Source: Chimonanthus salicifolius (taxonomy: Eukaryota; Streptophyta; Magnoliopsida; Laurales; Calycanthaceae). Taken from it: a DNA stretch of 64,000 bases. A program made the position numbers and the translations under genes. This document shows, in pieces, positions 1 through 11,300 of this stretch. Under the pieces are notes generated by a model that worked only from the letters and a program-made list of their open reading frames with translations, searched no databases and had not been told where the DNA came from. How positions within the stretch are numbered: position 1 is the stretch's first letter; every line of letters begins with the position of its first letter. The DNA lies in contig CM023534.1 of assembly GCA_013350335.1 (NCBI GenBank), positions 20,913,302-20,977,301 of the forward strand, in the 5' to 3' direction.

Positions 1-303
1 TTCTAATCCACTGATGCATAAAAATATCAATGTTTTTTTTTTTAAATCGAAATATGATCGATTTGGGAAGGGTTATATTTTTTTTTTCTTTTTTTAAAAA
101 AAATTAGATGCTTTTTTTTTTTTCAAATATTAGTTGATTTCTTTTATTTTCATAATTAAAAAAATAAAAAATACATATATTAGCTGATATTTTCGGATTT
201 ATATATATATTGGCCGATATCATAGCTGATATATACTGACGATATCGGCCGATATATATACTATAGGGCCGATACATATCGTATCGGCTGATGTTTTCAC
301 TCC
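1..303. repeat. TATCGGCCGATA-rich repeat, right part
   Basis: Many copies of the palindromic word CGGCCGATAT and variants between about 180 and 300, after T-rich DNA. It matches 22889-23243, where the fuller repeat is seen; here the left part lies outside the window. Confidence 0.6.
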
Positions 304-1107
304 TATTACGAGTGTTGGTTTCAAAAGATAGAATGTCTAATGTTTTATCTATGGAGAACTAATGGGACTGTTGCGAGCGGAATGAACTGAGCGTGCTTTG
401 GAAGAAGCGATCTGTTAGTGAACTATCCAATTGGAAATAATAAGGGCATCTTTGAATACTCAAAATTTCATATCTGAAGCGAGTTTTCAAGAAACTACTG
501 GAGTTTTAGCCAAAGCCTCTACGAGGTCGTTATTGGTGCAGGCGAGGGCTTTCGTCTGGAGAACAAAATAAACAGTTGGTAGCATAGTTGACATTTTGTA
601 TGGACATGGTGAATCTTGGAGAGATGCTTTTGGTGCATCTGAACTCTGGCTATGACCGAAATGGTGCTTTGGCACCAACAACGGTCCGTTTTTAGTGGAT
701 GGCTGTTCCAAATGTGGTTGTATATAAGGATCTCTGTATTCTAACTGCAGGAAATTTCTTTCTTTGGTGGAGCTTTGATGGAGTCTAGGATAACAAGGCA
801 AGTTTCAGCCAGAATGTATAGAGTTCAACCAAGGCTCCAATTGAATGAAAAAATTGGAGAAAATCAAAGGTTAAAAAGCCACAAGAATTTTTTTTTTTTC
901 TAAAATCAAGGTTAGAGGGAACGGAAAATCAGAGTTGATCACCAATAAAATAATCTAAAATCGCCCCAATTGTATATGGAAATTCAAAATTGATTAGAGA
1001 ACATAAATTTCTGATGCGGACATCACATGAGGCAATGAGGGTGAAGAGAGTTTTGTTTTTTTCACTGTGGCAAGTGCGGGATAGAATTAGCCAACCTGGA
1101 CTCCTAA
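304..1107. repeat. Unidentified duplicated segment, copy A
   Basis: Matches 23244-24017 with scattered small indels. Short open stretches in it are broken differently in the two copies, so no gene is called. At 1107/1108 the match to copy B stops abruptly and LINE-derived sequence begins. Confidence 0.6.
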
Positions 1108-1560
1108 GATGCCCTGATAGATGCTTATACAAACATTTAAATGATCATATTATTGTGGAATGTCAGGGTCTCAACAGGCCAATAATGCAAGAGGGAGTTA
1201 AAGGTATGTTCCTATCTTCTCAACATGATATTTTTTGCATCATTGAGAGTAGAGCAAGAACTGCTCTAAACATCTTTCCTAGAAAACTGGAAGAATTATT
1301 CAAATATTTCTCACTGTAGTTCTACTAGAATTTGGGTGGCTTGGAAAATGAAATTGATGTTCTTATTCTTAATGTAGAAATTTGGAAAATTGGCTCATTG
1401 GCCTCCCTCATTAACCTTATATATATAGAAAATACAAGCCCCTCTAAGGGGGAAAGAATCAATTACAATTCCATAATTGGGAAACTACCAAATAATAAGA
1501 CATACTTGTGGAATCAAATCTTCAAAAATACTTTCAGTTAAATGTAGCAAAAACTGATTT
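1108..1560 (+). pseudogene. LINE ORF2 endonuclease remnant
   Basis: Matches the LINE at 37940 onward. The start of plant L1 ORF2 (ILSWNVRGLN in the better copy) is recognisable but has lost a base near 1165. PDIFCIIESR-like sequence and RIWVAW-like sequence of the endonuclease/exonuclease/phosphatase domain follow, in shifted frames (about 1140-1320 and 1332-1541). It is a broken fragment. Confidence 0.65.
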
Positions 1561-2242
1561 GCTAACTTCATACGTCATGTGCATTATGAGCAAGTAATTA
1601 CCTAATATTCATGGTATTTAGACAATGTGGGTAGGATTTTGCTGTGGAGATTCATCAATGACTTGTTATCTTTCTATTCTGGTCCATGAGCTTTGAAACT
1701 TTTCGCATGTAAGTTAGGTCCTTAAAATTGTTACAACGTAGATACTCTCATGATCAAATCTTAGGGGGATGAAAAGCACTTGCATTTAGGATAATGCCAA
1801 TGGATATGGCTACCTTGTCAAGAGTGAGAGCACTTAGAGGAGTTTAGTGGTGGGTCAACTTAGTATGAGATAAGATAAAAGTGCTTGATTTAGCATATTA
1901 ATGAAGTCTTTAACATAAGATGCAGGAAGGTCTTGAATTTAAGTCACTCTTAGCACAAGGGCTACTCACGTAGTTTTACCCAATGTGTGGATAAAGAGGT
2001 TAGCACATGGTCTAAGGATTAATCAGGTACTCTAAAATGCCTGGATAATTTGGTCTTAAAAAAAAAAAATAGGTCTTAAAATAAAAATAGGTCTTTAACA
2101 AGTATATAATATCATGCCAATAACTTGATTCAAAATGGTAACCAATCACAATGATCATTTCCATTACAAGTCGAGAGTGGCAGAGAAGTCACTTTTCAAC
2201 TTTTTATTGGAATTCCGCATTTTAATTTATTTTTAATAGTAG
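1561..2242 (+). repeat. Downstream part of LINE-derived segment, without MULE insertion
   Basis: Matches 6090-6531 plus 7795-8110 of copy A and 39270-39628 plus 40894-41205 of copy B. At about 1890 it runs straight through the point where both other copies carry the MULE, giving an empty site. No coding signal beyond degraded LINE sequence. Confidence 0.7.
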
Positions 2243-2486
2243 TGTGACGACCAGACCCTACCTCATCGTGATATTGTCCGCTTTGGGCCCTACCCGACCC
2301 GTACGGTTTTGCTTTGGGCCCTGGCCCACATGGCCAGGCCCAAAAGGCCTCACAATGCGGAGGGTTGCCCCCTCTCAAATAAAGCCCCCACCACCCAAGC
2401 TCCTAACCGATGTGGGACCTTTGGGTGGGGGTGCTACAATCCATCCCCCTTAAGACCAGAGCCGTCCCCAGCTCTGTCTCATCACA
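2243..2486. mobile_element. GC-rich solo-LTR-like element
   Basis: A 244-bp GC-rich island in AT-rich DNA, starting TGTGACGACC and ending CTCATCACA, so it has TG...CA ends with a TGTGA/TCACA inverted pair. Its word ATTGTCCGCTTTGGGCCC and a 3' part with GATGTGGGACC are of the kind seen in short plant LTR (TRIM/SMART-type) repeats. No target duplication: the left flank is LINE-segment DNA and the right flank is from the other duplicated segment. Confidence 0.5.
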
Positions 2487-2496
2487 CTGACAGGGG

Positions 2497-2619
2497 ATTA
2501 ATGCGGGTTTATTTTTTCCCAACCCAACCCGACCTGAGATATACAAAAACATAATCCAAACCATTTCTCAGGTCGGATCATGCGGGTCGGGATAAAACCC
2601 GACCCAAGTTTCACCCCTA
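2497..2619. mobile_element. Truncated hAT-type MITE (TAGGGGTGAAA end)
   Basis: Right part only of the element complete at 24554-24884; it ends in TTTCACCCCTA followed by TTTGAGAT, the 8-bp target word of the complete copy. The left half was lost at the junction with the GC-rich LTR-like element. Confidence 0.6.
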
Positions 2620-2627
2620 TTTGAGAT

Positions 2628-4695
2628 AGGTTAGAGTTAGGAATTAATTTATAAATACATTTCTATTATGGTGTTCTACCTTTGCATAGTCTCGGTCCAC
2701 AGTGGAAGGCTCCGCACCTGAGCCTCGTTAGACTCTGCAGGAAGTGTTAGGTGTAAATGAAGAGAATAGAAGAGATGAAGTCCGTCCCTTAGCCTAGTCT
2801 ATATCCACAGCTGAAGCAACTCTGTACCGTAAGTGGTCTCCACAGCTGACGTGACTCCGTGCCGACGCCTCACTACTACATTAAATCGGTATTTTCATTG
2901 AGTTTAATGTGTGAACTCAGCCAAGCTAGGAGCGTGAAGTGCGTTGGTTTGGAGGCCCATTGCAACATGTTATCCGGGTAAGCCCACTCTTTTTTGAACT
3001 TGTGATTTATTGAATAAGTTTCTTAAGTTAATTAACTTAGTTTTAAGCAAGGAATTGCTTCAGTAATTAACAAAGTTGAATCGGTTGAGTTCTACCTAGT
3101 TTGAGGTGTGTTTTAAGACCTGGGTTTGAACCTAATTAGTCCTTGTTTTGGTCCTGATTTCAGTCGAAACCCAGCAGTAATCTGGGCCTGGAATCCAGTA
3201 AAGCAAGGCTGCATCAGATCTGTTTTGTAGTCCATTAACTCATGTACAAACCAGGCCTGCAATGAACAAGTTGCTGTTTGGGCCTGCTGAAACAGAGTTA
3301 GACTCACTGGACTGGGCCTGAAACCCAGTCCGTTTATGCCGTTTTTCTGGACCTAAATTTACAGGATCCACCCTGGTTTTTATTGGCCTGAACCCAGTCC
3401 AAAATACTATTAAATCGGGCCTGCATTTACAGGTTCCAAACTGTTGAAAAAAGGCCTAAACCACCCACTTTATGGGCCAAGTAATCAATCGAGTGGACGC
3501 AGTTAAGGGCCGAGTTTGTTTGAAAACTCAGTGACTTTTATAAGACTGTTTTGGACTTTATTCAGGACCGAGTCAATTGTATTTGCAACTGGTCAATATT
3601 AACTTAATTGAACTGATACAATTCATCCATTTTAATTGAGAGTTTGGATTACTTTCTAAGGCACCCGTTTGGTTTAGAGTCACTGAAGACTGCTTTTAGC
3701 GTTGTCTTTTGGCAAGAAATCCAATTGAGGTGCTCAATTGGTTTAGGTGTTCGAGGGATCGAAAGATCATTGGAACTCAATTTTCTTGCGTGAATTGGGA
3801 AGGATTTTGACACCATTTCGGTTTGCATCACTCTCACTTTTAAAGAAAGAAAATTCAAAATCCAAATTTCACCTAGATTGAATCTCTCTAAGGAAAATCG
3901 GTCAAAGGTTTCAATCCCCTTGAAGTTCCACAAAATTATATTTGCATTAATTAGTTAAAATTTGCAACATAAAATTCTAAAATAGCAATATGGAATTCAA
4001 AAATTGCATAAAACATATAAATTAATAACAAAATAAAATTGCATCAAAATTCAAATCAAACAAACTCACCAAAGGATGGAGTGAACCAAAGCAACAAAGC
4101 TTTCAATCCAAATTGTGTGTCTAAAGTGGTTGACCAAAGGTCCCTTTTTATGAAGTAGGGCTTCCTCTCTAGCATTTTTTATTAATTATTCTACATCCAA
4201 TCACCTTATGCCATGTGGCATTTATTACATCATTATTGAAAAATAAAATAAAAAGAATTTCTAAAGTAGTGGAACCCAAGTAGGTGAAAACCTTAGATCC
4301 ACCAAAGTAGAGATTACATTCTCTTGAGGAGGTGAAAATTGAATCTCAAAACTTTTCCTTGCACTCCAAGAATATACCTCCTCCTTGAGCCAAATCAAGC
4401 TCAAAATGTAAAATATAGGGCCTAACACAAAGTACCAACCCATGGGTCAATTATTTCAATGTTTTGGACCCAAATAAAACCTTTAGCGGACCCCTTTCAC
4501 ACTTCAAGTTTCTCATGTTTTAAGAGTGTCATTACAACAATGTTTTCTTTTAATTGGCCCAAGTCTTCTATAAATTTATCTTCCTTTTGATCCATGATGG
4601 TGAACTTATTGGTGCAGCAATTTGACATGGAACTTTTGATGATATGGACAATCTCAATCAGGCTCATAATGGTTTCCATTAGGGAAGTCACAGAT
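2628..4695. repeat. Duplicated intergenic segment, copy A, no gene recognised
   Basis: Matches 24893-26761. Contains runs of a GGGCCTG / AACCCAG word between about 3120 and 3440 and several short minus-strand open stretches (for example 3649-3933) that are not preserved as reading frames in copy B. About 220 bases at 2660-2880 are only in copy A. Probably degraded retroelement DNA, but no domain is readable. Confidence 0.5.
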
Positions 4696-4703
4696 GCTAC
4701 AAG

Positions 4704-4839
4704 CAGGGGCCCAAATATCGGCCGATACGTACTGTATCGGCCGATATGATACGTCTAGGCCGATATCAGCTTTTTTTTTTGTAAAAAAAAAAAGGAGGAG
4801 AGAGAAAAATATTAGTCGATACCGAATTTTGCACCCCTG
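4704..4839. mobile_element. hAT-type MITE with CGGCCGATA core, copy A
   Basis: Ends CAGGGGCCCAAAT and (reverse) CAGGGGTGCAAAATT form terminal inverted repeats. Flanking octamers GCTACAAG (4696-4703) and TCTACAAG (4840-4847) are an 8-bp target duplication with one mismatch, the hAT signature. The interior carries CGGCCGATA palindromes, poly-T/poly-A and a GA tract. No transposase. Confidence 0.75.
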
Positions 4840-4847
4840 TCTACAAG

Positions 4848-5324
4848 ATGTATTTGGAGTTTGATGCGAGCATCATGGAAGACCATTCTGATGAAGACTT
4901 GGGCCAAATGGAAATTTTGAAGGTGTAAAAAGGGGCCCAGTGAAGAGTTCTTTTGGGCCTAGAAATGCTTTAAAAAATGGCCCATAGGGTGTAACTATGG
5001 GATGGTCTCATATTCTTTCAATTTGGGCTTGATTTAGTCCAATTAATGAGTCCAAAAGCTAAGAACAAGAAATTGTTGTGAGAATTCAAATCTCCACCTA
5101 CTTAAAATGATTCCTTTCTCTTTTGTTTAAGACTTTAAGGAGCAAGCAAACCAAATTTGAAGCAAATCTACCTGTGCTTGGGCGACACCTCCTTAGTTAT
5201 TTTTAGGATTTTCTTTTGTTTCTTATTTTATAAATAATGTTATAATGACATTATAGAGACATAATACCACAAAGAAGAAATTTCTAGAGAAATCTTGAAA
5301 TTGGAAAGTAGGTGAACATGTGTA
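4848..5324. repeat. Duplicated segment, copy A, up to the deletion junction
   Basis: Matches 26951-27212 joined to 30489-30741 in copy B, that is, the site without the chromovirus LTR. At about 5325 the match jumps to 38490: copy A lacks the 7.7-kb block of copy B. A short shared ACCTC-like word lies at the join. Confidence 0.7.
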
Positions 5325-5783
5325 CCTCTCGGCCCGAGATTAAATCCTTAATCTCCCTAACCAAGGTAATTTACCTCCATGGGGGGTGCTTCAACTCCCC
5401 GGTCCATTTAATGGCATTTGAAGAGTCACTCTGAATCACAAGATTTCATCCCCTAAAGTCAGCTCCTAAGGTCAAGGCTCTTCTAATGTTAAGAAGTTCA
5501 ATCTAATTTGAATCCATGATCCCCACTGATTCTGAGAAAATCACACGCGAGGACCCAAATGATCTCTAAAGACACCCCTGATCCCAGCAGGGCCCGGCTT
5601 ACCCCTTGCTGCCCCATCTACATTAAATTTCATCGTCCCTACAGGTGGAGGGGACCAATCTGCCATATTCACACGATTCTAAGGTCTGGACATCATACCA
5701 CCCTCCTAGCACTGAATGAGGTCTGAGGTTTTAAATTCTTTAAATTTTTTATTGGCGCAAAGCTAGACAATCAATCTCAATTT
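5325..5783 (-). pseudogene. LINE ORF2 RNase H remnant, copy A
   Basis: On the minus strand the words VGTMKFNVDG and SVGIMDSNEAELLNI, typical of the C-terminal RNase H domain of plant L1-type ORF2, are readable at about 5490-5660 between stops. It matches 38490-38953. The LINE 3' end with its A-tail is missing here because of the junction at 5325. Confidence 0.7.
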
Positions 5784-5802
5784 CAATAATGTGCATGCTA
5801 CT

Positions 5803-6531
5803 GCTCTAAACATCTTTCCTAGAAAATTGGAAGAATTATTCAAATATTTCTCACTGTAGTTTAGCTAGAATTTGGGTGACTTGGAAAATGAAATTGATGT
5901 TTTTATTCTTAATGCAGAAATTTAGAAAATTGGCTCATTGGCCTCCCTCATTAACCTTGTATATATAGAAAATACAAGCCCCTCTAAGAGGGAAAGAATC
6001 AATCAACAAATCAATTACAATTCCATAATTGAGAAATTACCAAATAATGAGACACACTTATGGAATCAAATCTTCAAAAATACTTTCAGTTAAATGTAGC
6101 AAAAAATGCTTTGCTAACTTCATATGTCATGTGCATTATGAGCAAGTAATTACCTAATATTCATGGTATTTAGACAATGTGGGTAGGATCTTGTTGTAGA
6201 GATTCATCAATGACTTGTTATCTTTTTATTCTGGTCCATTAGCTTGATTCATCAATGACTTGTTATCTTTCTATTTTGGTCCATAGCTTTGAAACTTTTC
6301 GCATGTTAGTCAAGTCCTTAAAATAGATACAAAGTAGATACTCTCACGATCAAATCTTAGGGGGATGAAAAACACTTGCATTTAGGATAATGCGGTTGGC
6401 CTAAAACTTGACCAACAAATGCCAATGGAAATGGCTACCTTGTCAAGTGTGAGAGCACTTAGAGGAGTTTAGTGGTGGGTCAACTTAGTATGAGATAGGA
6501 TAAAAGTGCTTGATTTAGCATATTAATCAAG
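5803..6531 (+). repeat. Host LINE endonuclease remnant and downstream, copy A
   Basis: Continuation of the older plus-strand LINE (RIWV-like endonuclease sequence, many stops), matching 38969-39628. It contains a local tandem duplication of about 48 bases near 6205-6290 absent from copy B. Confidence 0.55.
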
Positions 6532-7786
6532 GCATAATGACATGTACAGTGTATGAATTGATAATGAGTACACTGATTTGGTGAGAGAAATTTTTTTTTT
6601 TCTATTTTACCATTGCTTCCTTCAGGCCTTCGCCTATCCGATATACAGTCCCAGCCTCAATCGCACCTAACCCACTCCCACGCCTCTGCTAAGCATCCCA
6701 CATCTCCGCCACCATCAACCTTTCCTAGACACCCCTTCTTCCAAAGCCAGCGAATCTCGTTCCCTAATCCTTCTCTGTAATCCAATGTTGTTTACTAATA
6801 ATTAAATTTAGATTCAAAGATTTTAAGAAACTAAAATTTTGCAATTTCGAAAAATATAATTGAATTGTTCGATGTATATTTTTTTGGATAAATGACTACT
6901 TGATTGCTCTTCAACGACTGAGTTCCTCTCTTAATATGATTGACAAGAATTGAAGCAAGTACCTTCTTGTTAAGTTTTGCTTTTCTTATTAAGGATCTCT
7001 CCCTCCTCTACCCAAAAACCCACTTATTGTTTTAGGTGATTTGGTTAGTTTCACGAAGTATCAAGAGGATCAACACCCATGAGAGGGAGATCATGCTGAA
7101 GTGAGCAATTGCAATCCTACTTGAAATAGAATGGGTGATTCGCCCTCTACAATCTCAGCTTTGAATTCTTCAAAAGTGTCAATCATAGCTGATAATAAAG
7201 CCTAAAAAGGAATGTGATGTAGAAACAAGGTATTTCATTTTTTTCCCCATTTTCGGCTGCTTAAGAAGGGTTTAAAGGTGTTATTTTGTAAATCTTTTTT
7301 TGGAGATATTGGATTTTCTTGTATTACATGAAAATGGTTGATAAGGCTATGGTGAAAGTGAGGATGAAGCAGAAGTGGGGAGGCAGAATGGTGATGTGCC
7401 ATCTTCTGATTTATGGTGTTGGAGGAAAAATACTTGGCAAGGGAGTGGGTTAGGTGCCATTGAGGACTGGGACTGGATCTGGAATAAATGAAGGCTTGAA
7501 GGAAACAGCGAGTGGACAACGCCAGTTAAAGGGAAAACAGGCAGTGCGTTCGCTCGTTGGTATTGATGGTGGTGCTGAAGCGGAAGGTGGAGGCGGACAA
7601 CAAGGTGGGTGGAGAATAAGGGAGATGGAACGAGCGCAGCAGCAGAATGGCGCGGGAACTGGAGGTAGAGAGAGGGGAGAGAAAAGGAACAATCAATGAA
7701 TATTAAGGGGTAAAATAGAAAAAAAAATTTCTCTCACAAAATCAGTGTAACCATTATCAATTCATACATTGTACATATCATTACCC
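6532..7786. mobile_element. Long-TIR MULE, Pack-MULE candidate, copy A
   Basis: Terminal inverted repeats of about 85 bases (left from GCATAATGACATGTACAG, right in reverse GGGTAATGATATGTACA), flanked by TAATCAAG at 6524-6531 and 7787-7794, with a possible ninth base. Inverted similarity continues inwards (AGTCCCAG...CACCTAACCCACTCCC on both sides). A related copy near 1890 is an empty site. The interior is GC-richer, with open stretches (for example minus 7235-7519 and 7450-7692), but no transposase is seen. These may be captured host sequence; the source gene is not recognised. Confidence 0.8.
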
Positions 7787-7794
7787 TAATCAAG

Positions 7795-8099
7795 TCTTTA
7801 ATATAAGATGTGGGAGGTCTTGGGTTTAAGTCACTCTCAACACAAGAGACACTTCCTTAGTTTTACCCAATGTGTGGATAAAGAGGTTTGCACATGGTCC
7901 AGGGATTAATCAAGTACTCTAAAAGGCCTGAATAATTTGGTCTTAAAAAAAAAAATTAAGTCTTTAACAAGTATATAATATCATGCCAATAACTTGATTC
8001 AAAATGGTAACCAATCACAAGGATCATTTCCATTACAAGTCGAGAATGGTAGAGAAGTCTCTTTACAACTTTTTATTGGATTTTCGTATTTTAATTTTA
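7795..8099. repeat. LINE-derived flank between MULE and TSB-like gene, copy A
   Basis: Matches 1930-2225 and 40894-41195. AT-rich, no coding signal. Confidence 0.5.
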
Positions 8100-8318
8100 T
8101 TTATAATAGTAGTTGATGATTATAAAGTTAAGGGACACTAAATACAATTAACAATTAGATATACATTTATTTTTAGATAAACCATACATCTCTCTTGGTT
8201 GTTAACATCTCAAGAGAGAACAGAGTACAATCCTAGAGTAGCAATGTAGGAAATTATTGTCTAATTCAGCCCACTCAACTTGTAACTCTGTTGAGTCTAA
8301 ATGATTCCCTGAGTCGAG
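8100..8318 (-). promoter_or_regulatory. Probable 3' UTR of TSB-like copy A
   Basis: No further coding signal follows the stop codon. On the minus strand AATAAA appears at 8166-8171, about 150 bases after the stop, a reasonable polyadenylation signal. The stretch is nearly identical behind copy B (41195-41413). Confidence 0.4.
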
Positions 8319-11300
8319 TCAAGAAGTAGTTGAATCGTCAGAGTTGATGGCTGTTTGAATATCCTTCTCACCGCGGGCGCTGCAGTTTACTACCACCTTA
8401 GTACCATTGGCCAAAGTTGGACAAAGCTTAGACAGGAAAGCCAATGCATGTGATGCCTCTAATCCTGGGATTATGCCCTCTAATCTGCTTAGCCGATGGT
8501 AAGCTGCAATTTCACAAAAACCAACAAAATTCTTGTAGTTTACAACTCTGTTCAGGCAAATTACCACTTGTAGCTCAACTGTAGGTGAGTTTGAACAAGA
8601 TCTTTCTCCAAATTTTTTAATTGGGGTTAATCGAAGACTCTGCCGGAAGTCGAGTTTCCGAAGTTAACCAAGTCCAGCCGAGAAATATGAATCAAGCCAA
8701 TTAGACTATAAGATGAGGAGAACTGAAAGTAAGAGATTCTCAAAGAGCAAGGGCAGATGGCATTCTCCTAACAAAGGTGGAGAACACCATCTTTTTACAG
8801 AAGAGAAGAAGATTCACAGTTTGCGGGCCCCCTCGCTTACTCCTTGAGAATGGATCTAAATAGAAGAAGTTGAACTTCTCCAAAAGAAATCTCCCCAATT
8901 CTCTCCCTCTTATTGTAGCCTGATCAGACTTGGTCGATAAACTCAACTCAGTTGAAGTTTTAGTTGAGTACAAATTTTTGAGTTTTCGATCTTGGTTTCA
9001 ATAATGATGGGGTTATTGGAGCAAGGCATGTTGAAAGAAAGGCCCATATGATGATTTGTTCCTAATAACGGAAATTTTTCACCCGATTAAATTTTCGAAA
9101 TTGTATTTGCATTAGATGTTATCTTCCCTAATTAAGGGATTGTTAATTGATTTTAATTGGTTCTTTCCTCGTCAATGAGATTTGTAATTTCTATTTATAC
9201 AAATATCAATGATAGAGCCATAGAGGAGATGAGCCATGTTCCCAAAACTCTACAGTTCCAATCATGAAAATGTCCTTCATGTTGGCAAATTCAATGTGCA
9301 GATCCTATTTAATAACCACAACAAAAATCAAAATATTTGGAGTCGCCATATTATTACCATCTACAGCTTCTTGATCAGTAACAGTGTAGAACTCAGCTCG
9401 CCCCATGTCTTTAAGGAAGCTAAGCTCCGGACCCACTCCTGGATACTGTAGCCTGTAAAAATAATGAATCAATGTTCAGTAGACATTTCATTACAATGCT
9501 AAACAAATGAGTAAATATAACCGGCATTCTTTGAAAAATTTATGAGACTTTGACAAGAGTTCAAGAACTCGAAATTTAGACTCGACTCGAAATTCCATTG
9601 AGTTGAGAAACTCAGTTAATTTTTCAAAAAAAAATTGAAAAAAACCTCTCAACTTGTTTGACTCGAAATTTTGTCAAAGCAATTCAACTCAAACTGACTC
9701 GGATGAGCTTTATTGAGTTCTTAAATTGTGGACTTCACTGAGCTGAGTCAAATACTTACCCTGTAGCAATAGAGTAAGGCACAATAATCTGACCATCTTC
9801 ATCTTGCAAGAGATAGCTCATTGCTCCATGATAAGCTCCTACTTCTCCTGTTGATAGAGTGGCAGAATGTCTCCCAGTCTCTAGCCCTTTTCCTCCAGCT
9901 TCCACACCAATTAGCCTCACATCTTCATCTCCTAAAAATTCATGAAATAAACCCAATGCATTGGAGCCACCTCCCACACATGCAAGCAAGACATCAGGTT
10001 TACCACCCCATTTCTCCATTGCTTGCCTCCTTGTTTCTTTTCCAATCACAGATTGGAATTCTCTCACCATGGTCGGACATGGATGCGGCCCGACAACGGT
10101 TCCAGACGAGTAGAAACTGGTCTCCAAGTGTCCGACCCAATCGCGGAACGCATCTGCCATTGCATCTTTAAATGCTCCATCAACTTGCTCAACCTTCAAC
10201 CAAACATGAATTCAAGATTTTAAGATGTATGGGATTGTGAAAAAATGGTCTAAAATTTTACACTAACTCTTATGTTACAACCAAGTGAACAGTTAGTGGA
10301 TGATGTGTGCCAATTAGTCTGTGAAGAAAGGATAATATTTCATGAAACTAAAATTTTCATAATTAAAATCACAAATTAAAAGGGATGAAACTCCAACAAA
10401 CCCCCTATTTATGGCTTACCCTAAATATCCAAGTGATCTCTACCTTGGCATCAGTTCTTCAAAAATCACTAATGTATTAAAATTAAGGGAGCTATTTGTT
10501 CGGAGTTTTCCCTTCAAATCAGCGGAAATGATCAAATCAAACACACAATACAACCACAATAGAGACGAATTTTACGTGGTTCGACCAAAGGCCTACATTT
10601 ACAGACAACGAACAACTTTCACTAATCAAATAGGAGATTACACAGTTTTTTCTCTCTCTTCCTCACTGATTTTCTCTATGGCTGCATTTGTTTGAGGTGA
10701 ATTGAAGGGGGGAACACGAGTAACCCTCGGATTCCCATGTTTGGTAGCGAGAGGGTAAAGGTAAAAAATCTAGATTTTATCGCCCCTTTGACAAATTTGA
10801 AATCCCTTTGGCCTCCGTTGGTATTCATAAAACATTTGCCTCTCCTTCCCTTCGTATTCCTCTCAATCCCCTTCATAGCTGTGAATGGAACTCAATACAA
10901 ATCAAATTTCAATCTAACATCTTTATTTTTAATTTTTTTAATTTATTATAAAAATAATTTGCATAAAATAAATGAAATATTTTTAACATTATACTTATAA
11001 AATAAATAAAAAATTTATTCTTTTTCTGTTTGATTTAAGTAATTAAAATATGGGTTGGTCAAAATATTTTTTTAATTTGAGTTAAACTATGATGATGCTT
11101 TATAAAACAGTCTCCTTATTCTTTTATCACTATGTGATGATTTTTTAAAAGTAATTCTATATAATAATAGATTTTAAAAGTGGATATTTTCTTTATAAAT
11201 GTCTTTTTGCTTAAACATATCAATATCATATTTATAGGTCCAATTTTACACTTAATTACAATAGTTCGACTGTGATTCAATTTATAGCGATCTAAATTAG

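Noticed and set aside
2243..2486. CpG island or coding exon (open in two plus frames)
   Set aside because: TG...CA ends and the lack of splice sites fit an LTR-like repeat better.
3649..3933. 94-codon minus-strand frame also partly present at 25812-26111
   Set aside because: The frame ends differ between copies and no domain is seen; probably passive sequence in a duplicated repeat.
8740..8973. Minus-strand frame of 77 codons in intron 4
   Set aside because: Lies wholly within the intron between exons 4 and 5, with no splice signals or conservation of frame in copy B.
9821..10171. Plus-strand open frame of 116 codons (also 42780-43130)
   Set aside because: It is the antisense of TSB-like exon 3, which has clear family motifs, splice sites and phase on the minus strand.
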